Part shown: in pieces, positions 17,291-26,573 of the stretch
Numbering within the stretch: position 1 is the first letter of the stretch
Layout: each line of letters begins with the position of its first letter
DNA from: RYN-111 sp963760125
GTDB taxonomy: Bacteria > Actinomycetota > Actinomycetes > Mycobacteriales > SCTD01
DNA: 64,000 bases
NCBI GenBank assembly: GCA_963760125.1
Contig: CAVXBV010000007.1
Location: 124,001-188,000, forward strand
Direction of reading: 5' to 3'
Notes under the pieces: model-generated
The model's input: the letters and a program-made list of their open reading frames with translations, nothing else
The model's database searches: none
What the model was told of the DNA's origin: nothing
Position numbers and translations under genes: made by a program

Positions 17291-17306
17291 TTTCGCCTAC
17301 GGCGTA
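17291..17306 (+). promoter_or_regulatory. Candidate ClgR box upstream of clpP1
   Basis: TTTCGCCTACGGCGTA contains CGCC-N3-GGCG, matching the dyad core recognised by ClgR, which activates clp genes in actinobacteria. It lies about 104-119 bp before the clpP1 start. The assignment is by motif only. Confidence 0.45.
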
Positions 17307-17409
17307 CTCGCCTCCGAACCGGAGTGTCCTGACCGATGTCAGGGTTAGGGTCCGTGACAGACGCGGGCCGCACCAGGACCCACGTGACTCCGAGGGAAGG
17401 GCTTACGCC

Positions 17410-18048
17410 GTGACCCGCACCGACTCCGGCCTTCATGTAGCGGCCCCCAGCGCGCGCGTGCCGATGGGCTCCAACGGGCTCGACGACCAGGTCTTCAACC
17501 GCCTGCTCAAGGAGCGCATCATCTTCATGGGCACGCAGGTGGAGGACTCGATGGCCAACGCCATCTGCGCCCAGCTGCTGCTGCTCGCCGCCGAGGACCC
17601 CGACCGCGACATCTTCCTGTACATCAACAGCCCCGGCGGTTCGATCAGTGCCGGCATGGCGATCTACGACACGATGCAGTTCGTGGCGAACGACGTCGCG
17701 ACCGTCGGGCTCGGCCTCGCGGCCAGCATGGGGCAGTTCCTGCTCTGCGCCGGCGCCAAGGGCAAGCGCTACGCCACGCCCCACGCGCGGATCATGATGC
17801 ACCAGCCCTCGGGAGGCATCGGCGGCACCGCGGCCGACATCGCCATCCAGGCCGAGCAGATGCTGTTCGTGAAGAAGCAGATGGCCGAGCGCATCGCCTT
17901 CCACACCGGGCAGACCGAGGAGCAGATCGAGAAGGACTCCGACCGCGACCGCTGGTTCTCGGCGGCGGAGGCCAAGGAGTACGGCTTCATCGACCACGTC
18001 ATCGCTGCTGCCAAGGACGTCCCGTCCGGCGCCGGCACCCGGGCCTAG
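17410..18048 (+). CDS. clpP: ATP-dependent Clp protease proteolytic subunit 1
   Basis: One of the two ClpP subunits that form the mixed ClpP1P2 barrel of actinobacteria and degrade substrates delivered by ClpX or ClpC. The 212 residues carry the catalytic Ser106 in GLAASMGQF and His131 in RIMMHQPSGG; the Asp lies in the DRDRWF segment further on. The GTG at 17410 is preceded by GAGGGAAGGG. It is followed 24 bases later by the second clpP, so they form an operon. Confidence 0.96.
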   Translation: MTRTDSGLHVAAPSARVPMGSNGLDDQVFNRLLKERIIFMGTQVEDSMANAICAQLLLLAAEDPDRDIFLYINSPGGSISAGMAIYDTMQFVANDVATVGLGLAASMGQFLLCAGAKGKRYATPHARIMMHQPSGGIGGTAADIAIQAEQMLFVKKQMAERIAFHTGQTEEQIEKDSDRDRWFSAAEAKEYGFIDHVIAAAKDVPSGAGTRA

Positions 18049-18072
18049 TTACCAGCAACGGAGGACGCCACC

Positions 18073-18696
18073 ATGTTCGAGACCCCCACGAACTACACGA
18101 TCCCGATCGTCATCGAGCAGACCTCCCGCGGGGAGCGCTCCTTCGACATCTACAGCCGCCTGCTCAAGGAGCGCATCATCTTCCTGGGCACGCCGATCGA
18201 CGACGGCGTCGCCAACGTCGTCATGGCGCAGATGCTGCACCTGGAGTCCGAGGACCCCGACCGCGACATCTCGATCTACATCAACAGCCCCGGCGGCTCG
18301 TTCACCGCGCTGACGGCGATCTACGACACGATGCAGTTCGTCAAGCCGGAGATCCAGACCATCTGCATGGGCCAGGCCGCCTCCGCGGCTGCGGTGCTGC
18401 TGGCCGCGGGGACCAAGGGCAAGCGCCTGGCGTTGCAGCACGCGCGGGTGCTCATCCACCAGCCCAGTGGTGGTGGCGAGGGCCAGTCCTCCGACATCGA
18501 GATCCAGGCTCGCGAGATCATGCGGATGCGGGACCTGCTCGAGAAGATGCTGTCCGACCACACCGGCCGGCCCGCGGCCGACGTCCGCAAGGACATCGAG
18601 CGCGACAAGATCCTCACGGCCGCCGAGGCGGTCGAGTACGGCCTCATCGACGAGGTCGTCAGCACCCGCAAGACGGCGGTGCTCAGCTCGACCTGA
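18073..18696 (+). CDS. clpP: ATP-dependent Clp protease proteolytic subunit 2
   Basis: Second subunit of the ClpP1P2 peptidase. The 207 residues have catalytic Ser104 (GQAASAAAV) and His129 (RVLIHQPSGG). The N-terminus NYTIPIVIEQTSRGERSFDIYSRLL resembles that of mycobacterial ClpP2. The ATG follows a GGAGG site. Both ClpP paralogues keep complete triads, so both should be active. clpX follows after 152 bp. Confidence 0.96.
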   Translation: MFETPTNYTIPIVIEQTSRGERSFDIYSRLLKERIIFLGTPIDDGVANVVMAQMLHLESEDPDRDISIYINSPGGSFTALTAIYDTMQFVKPEIQTICMGQAASAAAVLLAAGTKGKRLALQHARVLIHQPSGGGEGQSSDIEIQAREIMRMRDLLEKMLSDHTGRPAADVRKDIERDKILTAAEAVEYGLIDEVVSTRKTAVLSST

Positions 18697-18848
18697 TCGT
18701 GCGGCGCCGGGCGGCCCGAGCGGCCTCCTGGTGACCGCGTGTCGGTCGATAGAGGTACGGATGGGCCGTCCCAGGCGGTACCGTCGGGGGAGGACCGGGC
18801 TCATGAGCAAGATCACACGCACATCCAACGATCGGGGACGAGGTAGCG

Positions 18849-20138
18849 GTGGCACGCATCGGTGACGGCGGCGACCTGCTGAAGTGCTCGTTCTGCGGGA
18901 AGAGCCAGAAGCAGGTCAAGAAGCTCATCGCGGGCCCCGGGGTCTACATCTGCGACGAGTGCATCGACCTGTGCAACGAGATCATCGAGGAAGAGCTCAG
19001 CGAGTCCTCCGAGCTCAAGTTCGACGAGCTGCCCAAGCCCAAGGAGATCTTCGAGTTCCTGGACGGATACGTCATCGGCCAGGACGTCGCGAAGCGCACG
19101 CTCGCCGTCGCGGTCTACAACCACTACAAGCGCGTCCAAGCCGGTGCCGCCGAGGGCCACAAGGGCTCCGACCCGGTCGAGCTGCAGAAGTCCAACATCC
19201 TCCTGCTGGGCCCCACCGGCTGCGGCAAGACGCTGCTCGCGCAGACGCTCGCCAAGATGCTCAACGTCCCCTTCGCCATCGCCGACGCCACCGCGCTCAC
19301 CGAGGCCGGCTATGTCGGGGAGGACGTCGAGAACATCCTGCTCAAGCTCATCCAGGCGGCGGACTACGACGTCAAGAAGGCCGAGACCGGGATCATCTAC
19401 ATCGACGAGGTCGACAAGATCGCCCGGAAGTCGGAGAACCCCTCGATCACCCGGGACGTGTCCGGTGAGGGCGTGCAGCAGGCGCTGCTGAAGATCCTCG
19501 AGGGCACGACGGCCTCGGTGCCGCCGCAGGGCGGGCGCAAGCACCCGCACCAGGAGTTCATCCAGATCGACACCACCAACGTGCTGTTCATCGTGGGTGG
19601 CGCCTTCGCCGGCCTGGACAAGGTCATCGAGCAGCGCATCGGCCGCAAGAGCATCGGGTTCGGCGCGGACCTGCACTCCAAGCACGAGATCGACGCCAAC
19701 AACGTCTTCGGTGACGCGATGCCCGAGGACCTGCTCAAGTACGGCATGATCCCCGAGTTCATCGGGCGCCTACCCGTGCTGACCAGCGTCGCCAACCTCG
19801 ACCGCGAGGCGCTCATCCGGATCCTCACCGAGCCCAAGAACGCGCTCGTGAAGCAGTACGCCCGGCTGTTCGAGCTCGACGGGGTGGATCTCGAGTTCAC
19901 CGACGACGCGCTCGAGGCCATCGCCGACCAGGCCATCAAGCGCGGCACCGGTGCCCGCGGCCTGCGCGCGATCATGGAGGAGGTGCTCCTGTCCGTGATG
20001 TACGAGATCCCGTCCCAGGGCGACATCGCCACCTGTGTGGTCACCCGCGAGGTCGTGCTCGAGCACGTCAACCCGACGCTGGTGCCGCGCGACGCCTCCA
20101 CGCCCGCGCGCCGCGAGCGCCGCGAGAAGTCCGCCTAG
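18849..20138 (+). CDS. clpX: ATP-dependent Clp protease ATP-binding subunit ClpX
   Basis: AAA+ unfoldase that feeds ClpP1P2. The 429 residues start with the zinc-binding domain (Cys13, Cys16, Cys35, Cys38). Walker A is GPTGCGKT and Walker B is IIYIDEVDKIA. The ClpP-contact loop IGF is present in RKSIGFGAD. GTG start. The stop lies in a short run of CCCTAG repeats facing the convergent thioesterase gene. Confidence 0.97.
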   Translation: MARIGDGGDLLKCSFCGKSQKQVKKLIAGPGVYICDECIDLCNEIIEEELSESSELKFDELPKPKEIFEFLDGYVIGQDVAKRTLAVAVYNHYKRVQAGAAEGHKGSDPVELQKSNILLLGPTGCGKTLLAQTLAKMLNVPFAIADATALTEAGYVGEDVENILLKLIQAADYDVKKAETGIIYIDEVDKIARKSENPSITRDVSGEGVQQALLKILEGTTASVPPQGGRKHPHQEFIQIDTTNVLFIVGGAFAGLDKVIEQRIGRKSIGFGADLHSKHEIDANNVFGDAMPEDLLKYGMIPEFIGRLPVLTSVANLDREALIRILTEPKNALVKQYARLFELDGVDLEFTDDALEAIADQAIKRGTGARGLRAIMEEVLLSVMYEIPSQGDIATCVVTREVVLEHVNPTLVPRDASTPARRERREKSA

Positions 20139-20156
20139 CCCTAGCCCTAGCCCTCG
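20133..20156. repeat. Short CCCTAG tandem repeat at the clpX stop
   Basis: Three near-perfect copies of a CCTAGC hexamer, the first containing the clpX stop codon. It occupies most of the gap between clpX and the convergent thioesterase gene. No function is evident. Confidence 0.6.
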
Positions 20157-20166
20157 CCTCGTTCGG

Positions 20167-20910
20167 TCAGGGAGCGCGGTAGCCGGCGAGCTGCCGGGCC
20201 TGGCAGACCACCCGGCCTCGGCTGTCCCACAGGGTGCAGGTCTCGTCCATCCAGCCGCCCTCGAGCAGCTCGGTGTGCTGCTCCGCGATCAGCCACCCGG
20301 GCGCCGGCAGGCTCCGGACCATCACCGTGAGCTCGACGGTCGGCGCCCAGCCGGCCAGCCCGAGGTCCATGGTCAACGGCGGCAGCGCGTCGGCCAGCAC
20401 CAGCAGGTCGAGCACGCTCGTCTCCCCGTCCACCATGCGCATCCAGGTGGTGAACCGCCCCGTCGCGGTCTCCACCGAGCCGGCCGGCTGGGTGCCCCAG
20501 CGCACGTCGACGAAGTCGAGGTGACCCACCCGGAACCCGGGGATCCGGTCAGCCGTCGAGCGCTCGCAGTCCTCGACCGCAGGGAGGACCGGCACCGCAG
20601 GCCGGGACCAGAACGGCTCGGCGCTGGGGTCCAGTGCCCCTGTCGTCACCAGCGCCTCCACCACGGTCTGGTCGTGCTGCACCAGCCGTCCGCGGTGCTG
20701 GCTCACCGACCGACCCGTGCGCAGGGTCTCGGTCTCCACCAGGGCCGCCCCGGCGTCGGGGGAGCGCAGGAACAGCGCGCTGACCGTCAGCGGGTGCGGG
20801 TGCTGCTCGGTCAGCAGCGGCCGGACGACCTCGCGCAGCAGGTACCCGCCGTGCGGGTGCCCGAGGATCGACCACTGGTCGTCGAGGTCCACCTGCACGC
20901 TGTCGGTCAC
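20167..20910 (-). CDS. Acyl-CoA thioesterase family protein (double hot-dog)
   Basis: A 247-residue protein resembling the TesB/4HBT_3 family that hydrolyses acyl-CoA. The hot-dog helix with HPHGGYLLREVVRPLL is near residue 20, and a second half begins around residue 130 with a C-terminal strand WLIAEQHTELLEGGWMDE. The GTG at 20910 (VTDSVQVDLDDQW) is preferred over the longer frame that runs into the divergent valS gene. The substrate is unknown. Confidence 0.8.
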   Translation of the reverse strand: MTDSVQVDLDDQWSILGHPHGGYLLREVVRPLLTEQHPHPLTVSALFLRSPDAGAALVETETLRTGRSVSQHRGRLVQHDQTVVEALVTTGALDPSAEPFWSRPAVPVLPAVEDCERSTADRIPGFRVGHLDFVDVRWGTQPAGSVETATGRFTTWMRMVDGETSVLDLLVLADALPPLTMDLGLAGWAPTVELTVMVRSLPAPGWLIAEQHTELLEGGWMDETCTLWDSRGRVVCQARQLAGYRAP

Positions 20911-20943
20911 GGCGGAGACGATAAGCCAGTGGAGCAGGCTCCC

Positions 20944-20949
20944 TAGACT
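20944..20949 (+). promoter_or_regulatory. Leaderless -10 element of valS
   Basis: TAGACT is followed by 7 bases and the valS GTG, with no ribosome-binding site between. It lies in the 46-bp gap to the divergent thioesterase gene. Confidence 0.5.
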
Positions 20950-20956
20950 CGACCGG

Positions 20957-23479
20957 GTGACCACCAACATGCCGGACCGCCCCTCCCTCGACGGCCTCGA
21001 GGCGAAGTGGGACCAGGTCTGGGAGGCGCACCAGACCTACGCCTTCGACCGGACCGCGCTGCGGGCGGACGTCTACTCGATCGACACCCCGCCGCCGACG
21101 GTCAGCGGGTCGCTGCACGTGGGTCACGTGTTCAGCTACACCGCGACCGACGTCCTCGCGCGCTTCCAGCGGATGACCGGCAAGTCGGTGTTCTACCCGA
21201 TGGGCTGGGACGACAACGGCCTGCCGACCGAGCGCCGGGTGCAGAACTACTACGGCGTGCGGTGCGAGCCGTCGCTCCCGTACGACGCGAGCTTCGTGCC
21301 GCCCGCGGAGCCGGCCAAGGAGCAGGTGGCGATCAGCCGCCGCAACTTCGTGGACCTGTGCCACGTGCTCACCGCCCAGGACGAGCAGGTCTTCGAGAAG
21401 GTGTTCCGCCAGCTCGGTCTGAGCGTCGACTGGAAGCAGACCTACACCACCATCGACGACCGGAGCCGTCGCGCCGCGCAGCGCGGGTTCCTGCGCAACC
21501 TCGCGCGCGGCGAGGCGTACGCCCAGGAGGCGCCGACCCTCTGGGACGTCGACTTCCGCACCGCGGTCGCGCAGGCCGAGCTCGAGGACCGCGAGCTGCC
21601 CGGCGCCTACCACCGGATCGGCTTCACCAAGCCGGACGGCGAGCCGGTGCACATCGAGACCACCCGCCCCGAGCTGCTCCCGGCCTGCGTGGCGCTGGTC
21701 GCCCACCCTGACGACGAGCGCTACCAGCCGCTGTTCGGCACCACCGTGACGACGCCGCTGTTCGGCGTCGACGTGCCTGTCCTGGCGCACCACCTGGCCC
21801 AGCCCGACAAGGGCTCCGGCATCGCGATGATCTGCACGTTCGGCGACACCACCGACGTGACGTGGTGGCGCGAGCTCGACCTACCGGTGCGCTCGGTCGT
21901 GGGTCGCGACGGCCGGTTCCTCATGACCGCCCCCGACGGCGTCGCCGCCGAGCCGTACGCCGAGCTGGCCGGCAAGACCGCCAAGCAGGCGCAGAAGCGG
22001 ATCGTGGAGCTGCTCGCCGAGAGCGGGGACCTGGTGGGGGAGCCGAAGGCGATCACCCACCCGGTGAAGTTCTACGAGAAGGGCGACCGGCCGCTGGAGA
22101 TCGTGACCAGCCGGCAGTGGTACGTCCGCAACGGCGGCCGCGACGGCGCGCTGCGCGAGCGACTGCTCGAGCGCGGCGCGGAGCTGGTGTGGCACCCGTC
22201 GTACATGAAGGCGCGCTACGACAACTGGGTCGGCGGGCTGAACGGTGACTGGCTCATCAGCCGCCAGCGCTTCTTCGGGGTGCCGTTCCCGCTCTGGTAC
22301 CCGCTCGACGAGCACGGTGAGCCGAGGTACGACGCCGCGATCGTCCCGGAGGAGGCGCAGCTGCCCGTCGACCCGAGCAGCGAGGCGCCGGCGGGCTACA
22401 CCGAGGATCAGCGCGGCGTGCCGGGCGGCTTCACCGGTGACCCGGACGTCATGGACACCTGGGCCACGTCCTCGCTGAGCCCGCAGATCGCCGGCCAGTG
22501 GGAGGACGACCCCGACCTGTTCGACCGGCTGTTCCCGTTCGACCTGCGACCGCAGGCGCACGAGATCATCCGCACCTGGCTGTTCGCGACCGTCGTCCGG
22601 GCGCATCACGAGCACGGCACGCTGCCCTGGACCGACACCCAGATCAGCGGCTGGGTGCTCGATCCCGACCGCAAGAAGATGAGCAAGTCCAAGGGCAACG
22701 TCGTCACCCCGCTCGAACATCTCGACGCCCACGGCTCCGACGCCGTGCGGTACTGGGCGGCCAGCGCGCGGACCGGCACCGACACCACCTTCGACGTCAA
22801 CCAGATCAAGGTCGGCCGGCGCCTCGCGACCAAGCTGCTCAACGCCTCCAAGTTCGCCCTCGGCATGCCGGAGGCGACCGCCGGGGAGGTCACCGAGGCG
22901 ATCGACCGGGCGCTGCTCACGGCGCTGGCCACCGTCGTGGAGGAGGCCACCAGGGCTTTCGCCGACTACGAGCCGTCCCGTGCCCTCGAGCGGATCGAGG
23001 CCTTCTTCTGGACGTTCTGCGACGACTACATCGAGCTCGTCAAGGGCCGGGCGTACGGCGAGGGGCCGGCCGCCGACTCCGCCCGACGCGCCCTGCGGAC
23101 CGCCCTGGACGTGCTGCTGCGCCTGTTCGCGCCGGTCCTGCCGTTCGCCTCCGAGGAGGTCTGGTCGTGGTGGCGCGAGGGCTCGGTGCACCGCGCCCCG
23201 TGGCCGACGACGAAGGGGCTCGAGCTCGGCGGGGACCCGCTGGTCCTGGCGGCCGCGGGGGAGGTGCTCGGTCAGGTCCGCAAGGCCAAGAGCGAGGCGA
23301 AGGTGACCATGAAGACGCCCGTGACCAGGCTCGTCGTCACGGGCAGCCCGGAGCGACAGGCCCTCGTCACGCTGGCCCAGGCCGACGTCGTGAACGCCGG
23401 GCTGGTGCAGGAGCTGCTCCTCGTCGACGGCGAGCCTGCGGTCGACGTGACCCTCGGCGACCCGCCCCCGAAGGCGTGA
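20957..23479 (+). CDS. valS: Valyl-tRNA synthetase, archaeal-type
   Basis: Charges tRNA-Val. The 840-residue class I synthetase has the HIGH motif as HVGH (54-57) and KMSKS at 574-578. The core reads GWDDNGLPTERRVQNYYGV instead of the GTDHAG form of common bacterial ValS, and the C-terminal coiled-coil arm is absent. This places it with the archaeal/rickettsial-like form also found in some actinobacteria. The first-codon GTG at 20957 fits the TAGACT box; an ATG at 20969 is also in frame. folC overlaps the stop. Confidence 0.96.
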   Translation: MTTNMPDRPSLDGLEAKWDQVWEAHQTYAFDRTALRADVYSIDTPPPTVSGSLHVGHVFSYTATDVLARFQRMTGKSVFYPMGWDDNGLPTERRVQNYYGVRCEPSLPYDASFVPPAEPAKEQVAISRRNFVDLCHVLTAQDEQVFEKVFRQLGLSVDWKQTYTTIDDRSRRAAQRGFLRNLARGEAYAQEAPTLWDVDFRTAVAQAELEDRELPGAYHRIGFTKPDGEPVHIETTRPELLPACVALVAHPDDERYQPLFGTTVTTPLFGVDVPVLAHHLAQPDKGSGIAMICTFGDTTDVTWWRELDLPVRSVVGRDGRFLMTAPDGVAAEPYAELAGKTAKQAQKRIVELLAESGDLVGEPKAITHPVKFYEKGDRPLEIVTSRQWYVRNGGRDGALRERLLERGAELVWHPSYMKARYDNWVGGLNGDWLISRQRFFGVPFPLWYPLDEHGEPRYDAAIVPEEAQLPVDPSSEAPAGYTEDQRGVPGGFTGDPDVMDTWATSSLSPQIAGQWEDDPDLFDRLFPFDLRPQAHEIIRTWLFATVVRAHHEHGTLPWTDTQISGWVLDPDRKKMSKSKGNVVTPLEHLDAHGSDAVRYWAASARTGTDTTFDVNQIKVGRRLATKLLNASKFALGMPEATAGEVTEAIDRALLTALATVVEEATRAFADYEPSRALERIEAFFWTFCDDYIELVKGRAYGEGPAADSARRALRTALDVLLRLFAPVLPFASEEVWSWWREGSVHRAPWPTTKGLELGGDPLVLAAAGEVLGQVRKAKSEAKVTMKTPVTRLVVTGSPERQALVTLAQADVVNAGLVQELLLVDGEPAVDVTLGDPPPKA

Positions 23480-24795
23480 CGCTCCAGCGGGTCCTCGCGG
23501 ACCTCGCCACGCGCTACCCCAGCGAGGACACGATGGTGCCCGACCTGGAGCGCATCACCGCGCTGTGCGACCTGCTCGGCTCGCCGCAGCGGTCCTACCA
23601 GGCGGTCCACCTCACGGGCACCAACGGCAAGACCTCCACGGCCCGGATGGTGGACGCGCTGCTGCGCGGGTTCGACCTGCGCACCGGGCGCTACACCAGC
23701 CCGCACCTCGACTCCGTCACCGAGCGGATCTGCGTGGACGGTGCCCCGCTGGACGAGGAGCGCTTCACCGAGGTCTACGACGAGCTCGCGCCGTACGTCG
23801 GGATGGTCGACGCGCGACTCGGCACGCCGATGACGTTCTTCGAGGTGCTGACCGGGATGGCGTTCGCGGCGTTCGCGGACGCGCCGATCGACGTCGCGGT
23901 CCTCGAGGTCGGGCTCGGCGGTCTCTGGGACGCCACCAACGTGGTCGAGGCCGCGACGTGCGCGGTGCTGCCGATCGGGCTGGACCACGTTCCGCTGCTG
24001 GGCACGACCCTCGCGCAGATCGCCACCGAGAAGGCCGGGATCATCCACCACGGCGCGACCGTGGTGCTTGCGGCGCAGGAGCCCGAGGCCGCGGAGGTGC
24101 TGCTGGCCCGCTGCGCGACGGTGGGCGCCACGATCGCCCGCGAGGGCCTGGAGTTCGGGGTGCTGGACCGCCGTACCGCCGTCGGGGGTCAGCTCCTCAC
24201 GCTGCAGGGGCTCGCCGGGGTCTACGAGGACGTGTTCCTCCCGCTGCACGGGGAGCACCAGGCGCAGAACGCGGCGGTCGCGCTCGCCTGCGTGGAGGCG
24301 TTCTTCGGGGCGTCCGGCGGGCTGGACGCCGACGTGATCCGGGCCGGCTTCGGGTCGGCGTCGTCCCCCGGCCGCCTCGAGGTGGTCCGCTCGTCGCCGA
24401 CCGTCATCGTCGACGCCGCCCACAACCCGGCCGGCATGGCCGCCACGGTCGCCGCGCTCGGCGACGGGTTCGCCTTCACCCACTTGGTCGCGGTGATCGC
24501 CTGCCTCGCCGACAAGGACGTCCGCACCATGCTCGAGGTCCTCGAGCCCGCCGTGTCCGCCGTCGTCGTCACGGTCAACACCTCACCGAGGGCCCTGCCG
24601 ATCGACGAGCTGCACGAGCTGGCGCTCGAGGTGTTCGGTGAGGACCGGGTGCACGTCGAGGACCGCCTCGACGACGCCCTCGACCGCGCGGTCGGTCTGG
24701 CCGACGCCGAGTCCGAGTACGGCGGCGCCGGCGTCATCGTCACGGGCTCGGTCGTCACCGCCGGCGAGGCCCGCACCCTGCTGCGCGTGCGGTGA
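23476..24795 (+). CDS. folC: Folylpolyglutamate synthase / dihydrofolate synthase
   Basis: Adds glutamate to folates (and to dihydropteroate if bifunctional). The 439 residues have the P-loop GTNGKTST (48-55), YTSPHLDSVTERI, the Mur-ligase core EVGLGGLWDATNVV and the C-terminal VIVDAAHNPAGMAA. GTG overlaps the valS stop (GTGA), so the genes are translationally coupled. In many relatives a DUF4233 gene sits between folC and ndk; here only 83 bp separate them and none is present. Confidence 0.95.
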   Translation: MTLQRVLADLATRYPSEDTMVPDLERITALCDLLGSPQRSYQAVHLTGTNGKTSTARMVDALLRGFDLRTGRYTSPHLDSVTERICVDGAPLDEERFTEVYDELAPYVGMVDARLGTPMTFFEVLTGMAFAAFADAPIDVAVLEVGLGGLWDATNVVEAATCAVLPIGLDHVPLLGTTLAQIATEKAGIIHHGATVVLAAQEPEAAEVLLARCATVGATIAREGLEFGVLDRRTAVGGQLLTLQGLAGVYEDVFLPLHGEHQAQNAAVALACVEAFFGASGGLDADVIRAGFGSASSPGRLEVVRSSPTVIVDAAHNPAGMAATVAALGDGFAFTHLVAVIACLADKDVRTMLEVLEPAVSAVVVTVNTSPRALPIDELHELALEVFGEDRVHVEDRLDDALDRAVGLADAESEYGGAGVIVTGSVVTAGEARTLLRVR

Positions 24796-24878
24796 TTCCC
24801 GGCGTACCGCACCGGTAGCCTGGCTTCACCGCGGCAGCGTTGCCGCCCTCGTCCCCAGAGCAACATGGAGAATCTGCA

Positions 24879-25289
24879 GTGGCCACCGAGCGCACCCTCG
24901 TCCTCGTCAAGCCCGACGGCGTCCGCCGCGGCCTCGCCGGCGAGGTCATCAGCCGGCTCGAGCAGAAGGGCCTGACCCTGATCGCGATGGAGCTCCGGAC
25001 CCTGGACCGCGCGACCGCCGAGGAGCACTACGGCGAGCACAAGGAGCGCCCGTTCTTCGGCGAGCTCGTCGACTTCATCACCAGCGCGCCGCTCGTCGCG
25101 CTGGTCGTCGAGGGCCCGAACGCCGTCGCCGGCACCCGCCGCCTCATGGGCGTGACCAACCCGGTCGAGGCCACCCCGGGGTCGATCCGCGGTGACTTCG
25201 CGCTCGAGATCGGCGAGAACCTCGTGCACGGCAGCGACTCGACGGACTCCTCCGCCCGAGAGATTACGATCTTCTTCCCGAACCTCTAG
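24879..25289 (+). CDS. ndk: Nucleoside diphosphate kinase
   Basis: Balances nucleoside triphosphate pools through a phosphohistidine intermediate. The 136 residues contain the active-site His117 in the signature ENLVHGSDS, and the opening VATERTLVLVKPDGVRRGL is typical. The GTG start has ATGGAGAA upstream as a ribosome-binding site. Length is normal for the family. Confidence 0.97.
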   Translation: MATERTLVLVKPDGVRRGLAGEVISRLEQKGLTLIAMELRTLDRATAEEHYGEHKERPFFGELVDFITSAPLVALVVEGPNAVAGTRRLMGVTNPVEATPGSIRGDFALEIGENLVHGSDSTDSSAREITIFFPNL

Positions 25290-25313
25290 CCCGCCCGCAC
25301 GCAGTGAGGCGGG
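25290..25313 (+). terminator. Possible hairpin after ndk
   Basis: CCCGCC and GGCGGG form a 6-bp stem with a 12-base loop right after the ndk stop. The rest of the 240-bp gap to mreB holds a perfect small dyad (ACCGACGG-C-CCGTCGGT at about 25339-25355) and the candidate mreB promoter, and nothing else recognisable. Confidence 0.35.
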
Positions 25314-25424
25314 TCACCCGGCTCACGTGAGGCGCGTCACCGACGGCCCGTCGGTTCCCGCTCAGGGAGCCTCGGGCCGTCGGCGTGTCGGGCCCTCGAC
25401 CTCTACCGGAGCCTCACCGGAGGG

Positions 25425-25454
25425 TTCGGTAGACGGCCTTCTCCCCGTTACAGT
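25425..25454 (+). promoter_or_regulatory. Candidate promoter of the mre cluster
   Basis: TTCGGT (-35-like) and TACAGT (-10) are separated by 18 bases. They lie about 75 bp upstream of the mreB ATG in the only sizeable gap before the elongation cluster. The -35 match is weak. Confidence 0.3.
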
Positions 25455-25529
25455 GGTGACCTGACGCCGGACCCGACCCCCCGCCGGCCCCTTGTCTTCC
25501 CGCATTCTTCCGAAGGGCACCTCCCGCGC

Positions 25530-26561
25530 ATGGGCAACAACGCCTCGTTCCTGGGCCGCGACATGGCCGTCGACCTCGGCACTGCCAACACCCTCGTGTA
25601 CGTGCGAGGACGCGGCGTGGTCCTCAACGAGCCGAGCGTGGTGGCGATCAACACCAACACCTCCGGCATCCTGGCCGTCGGCACCGAGGCCAAGCGGATG
25701 ATCGGCCGCACGCCCGGCAACATCGTGGCGATCCGGCCCCTGAAGGACGGCGTCATCGCCGACTTCGACACCACCGAGCGCATGCTGCGCTACTTCATCC
25801 AGAAGGTGCACCGCCGCCGTCACTTCGCCAAGCCGCGCGTCGTCATCTGCGTGCCCAGCGGCATCACCGGTGTCGAGCAGCGGGCCGTCAAGGAGGCCGC
25901 GTACAGCGCCGGCGCCCGCAAGGTCTACATCATCGAGGAGCCGATGGCTGCGGCCATCGGCGCGGGCCTGCCCGTCCACGAGCCCACCGGCAACATGGTC
26001 GTCGACATCGGCGGTGGCACGACCGAGGTCGCCGTGATCTCGCTCGGCGGCATCGTCACCAGCCAGTCGATCCGCACCGGCGGCGACGAGCTCGACAGCG
26101 CGATCATCTCCTACGTGAAGAAGGAGTACTCCCTCATGCTCGGGGAGCGCACCGCCGAGGAGATCAAGATGGCCATCGGGAGCGCCTTCCCGATGCCCGA
26201 CGAGCCGCACGCCGAGATCCGCGGCCGCGACCTCGTCTCCGGTCTCCCGAAGACGATCGTTGTCAGCGCCGAGGAGATCCGCAAGGCCATCGAGGAGCCG
26301 GTCAACGCGATCGTCGATGCGGTGAAGAACACCCTCGACAAGTGCCCGCCGGAGCTCTCCGGCGACGTCATGGACCGCGGCATCGTCCTCACCGGTGGCG
26401 GCGCCCTGCTGCGCGGACTCGACGAGCGGCTCAAGCACGAGACGGGCATGCCGGTGCACATCACCGACAACCCGCTGCACTCCGTCGCCATCGGTTCCGG
26501 CAAGTGCGTCGAGGAGTTCGAGGCCCTCCAGCAGGTCCTCATCTCCGAGCCCCGGCGCTAG
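25530..26561 (+). CDS. mreB: Rod-shape-determining protein MreB (bacterial actin)
   Basis: An actin-fold ATPase that forms membrane-bound filaments and guides lateral wall synthesis. The 343 residues show phosphate-1 DLGTANTLVYV, the connect/phosphate-2 segment VVDIGGGTTEVAVISLGG, and the adenosine-binding GIVLTGGGALLRGLD. First gene of mreB-mreC-mreD-mrdA-rodA, all close-packed, which indicates a rod-type elongasome. Confidence 0.97.
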   Translation: MGNNASFLGRDMAVDLGTANTLVYVRGRGVVLNEPSVVAINTNTSGILAVGTEAKRMIGRTPGNIVAIRPLKDGVIADFDTTERMLRYFIQKVHRRRHFAKPRVVICVPSGITGVEQRAVKEAAYSAGARKVYIIEEPMAAAIGAGLPVHEPTGNMVVDIGGGTTEVAVISLGGIVTSQSIRTGGDELDSAIISYVKKEYSLMLGERTAEEIKMAIGSAFPMPDEPHAEIRGRDLVSGLPKTIVVSAEEIRKAIEEPVNAIVDAVKNTLDKCPPELSGDVMDRGIVLTGGGALLRGLDERLKHETGMPVHITDNPLHSVAIGSGKCVEEFEALQQVLISEPRR

Positions 26562-26573
26562 CCCCCGCTCCCG

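Noticed and set aside
20133..20156. Telomere-like CCCTAG repeat suggesting a linear replicon end
   Set aside because: Only three hexamers, internal to a dense housekeeping region and overlapping the clpX stop.
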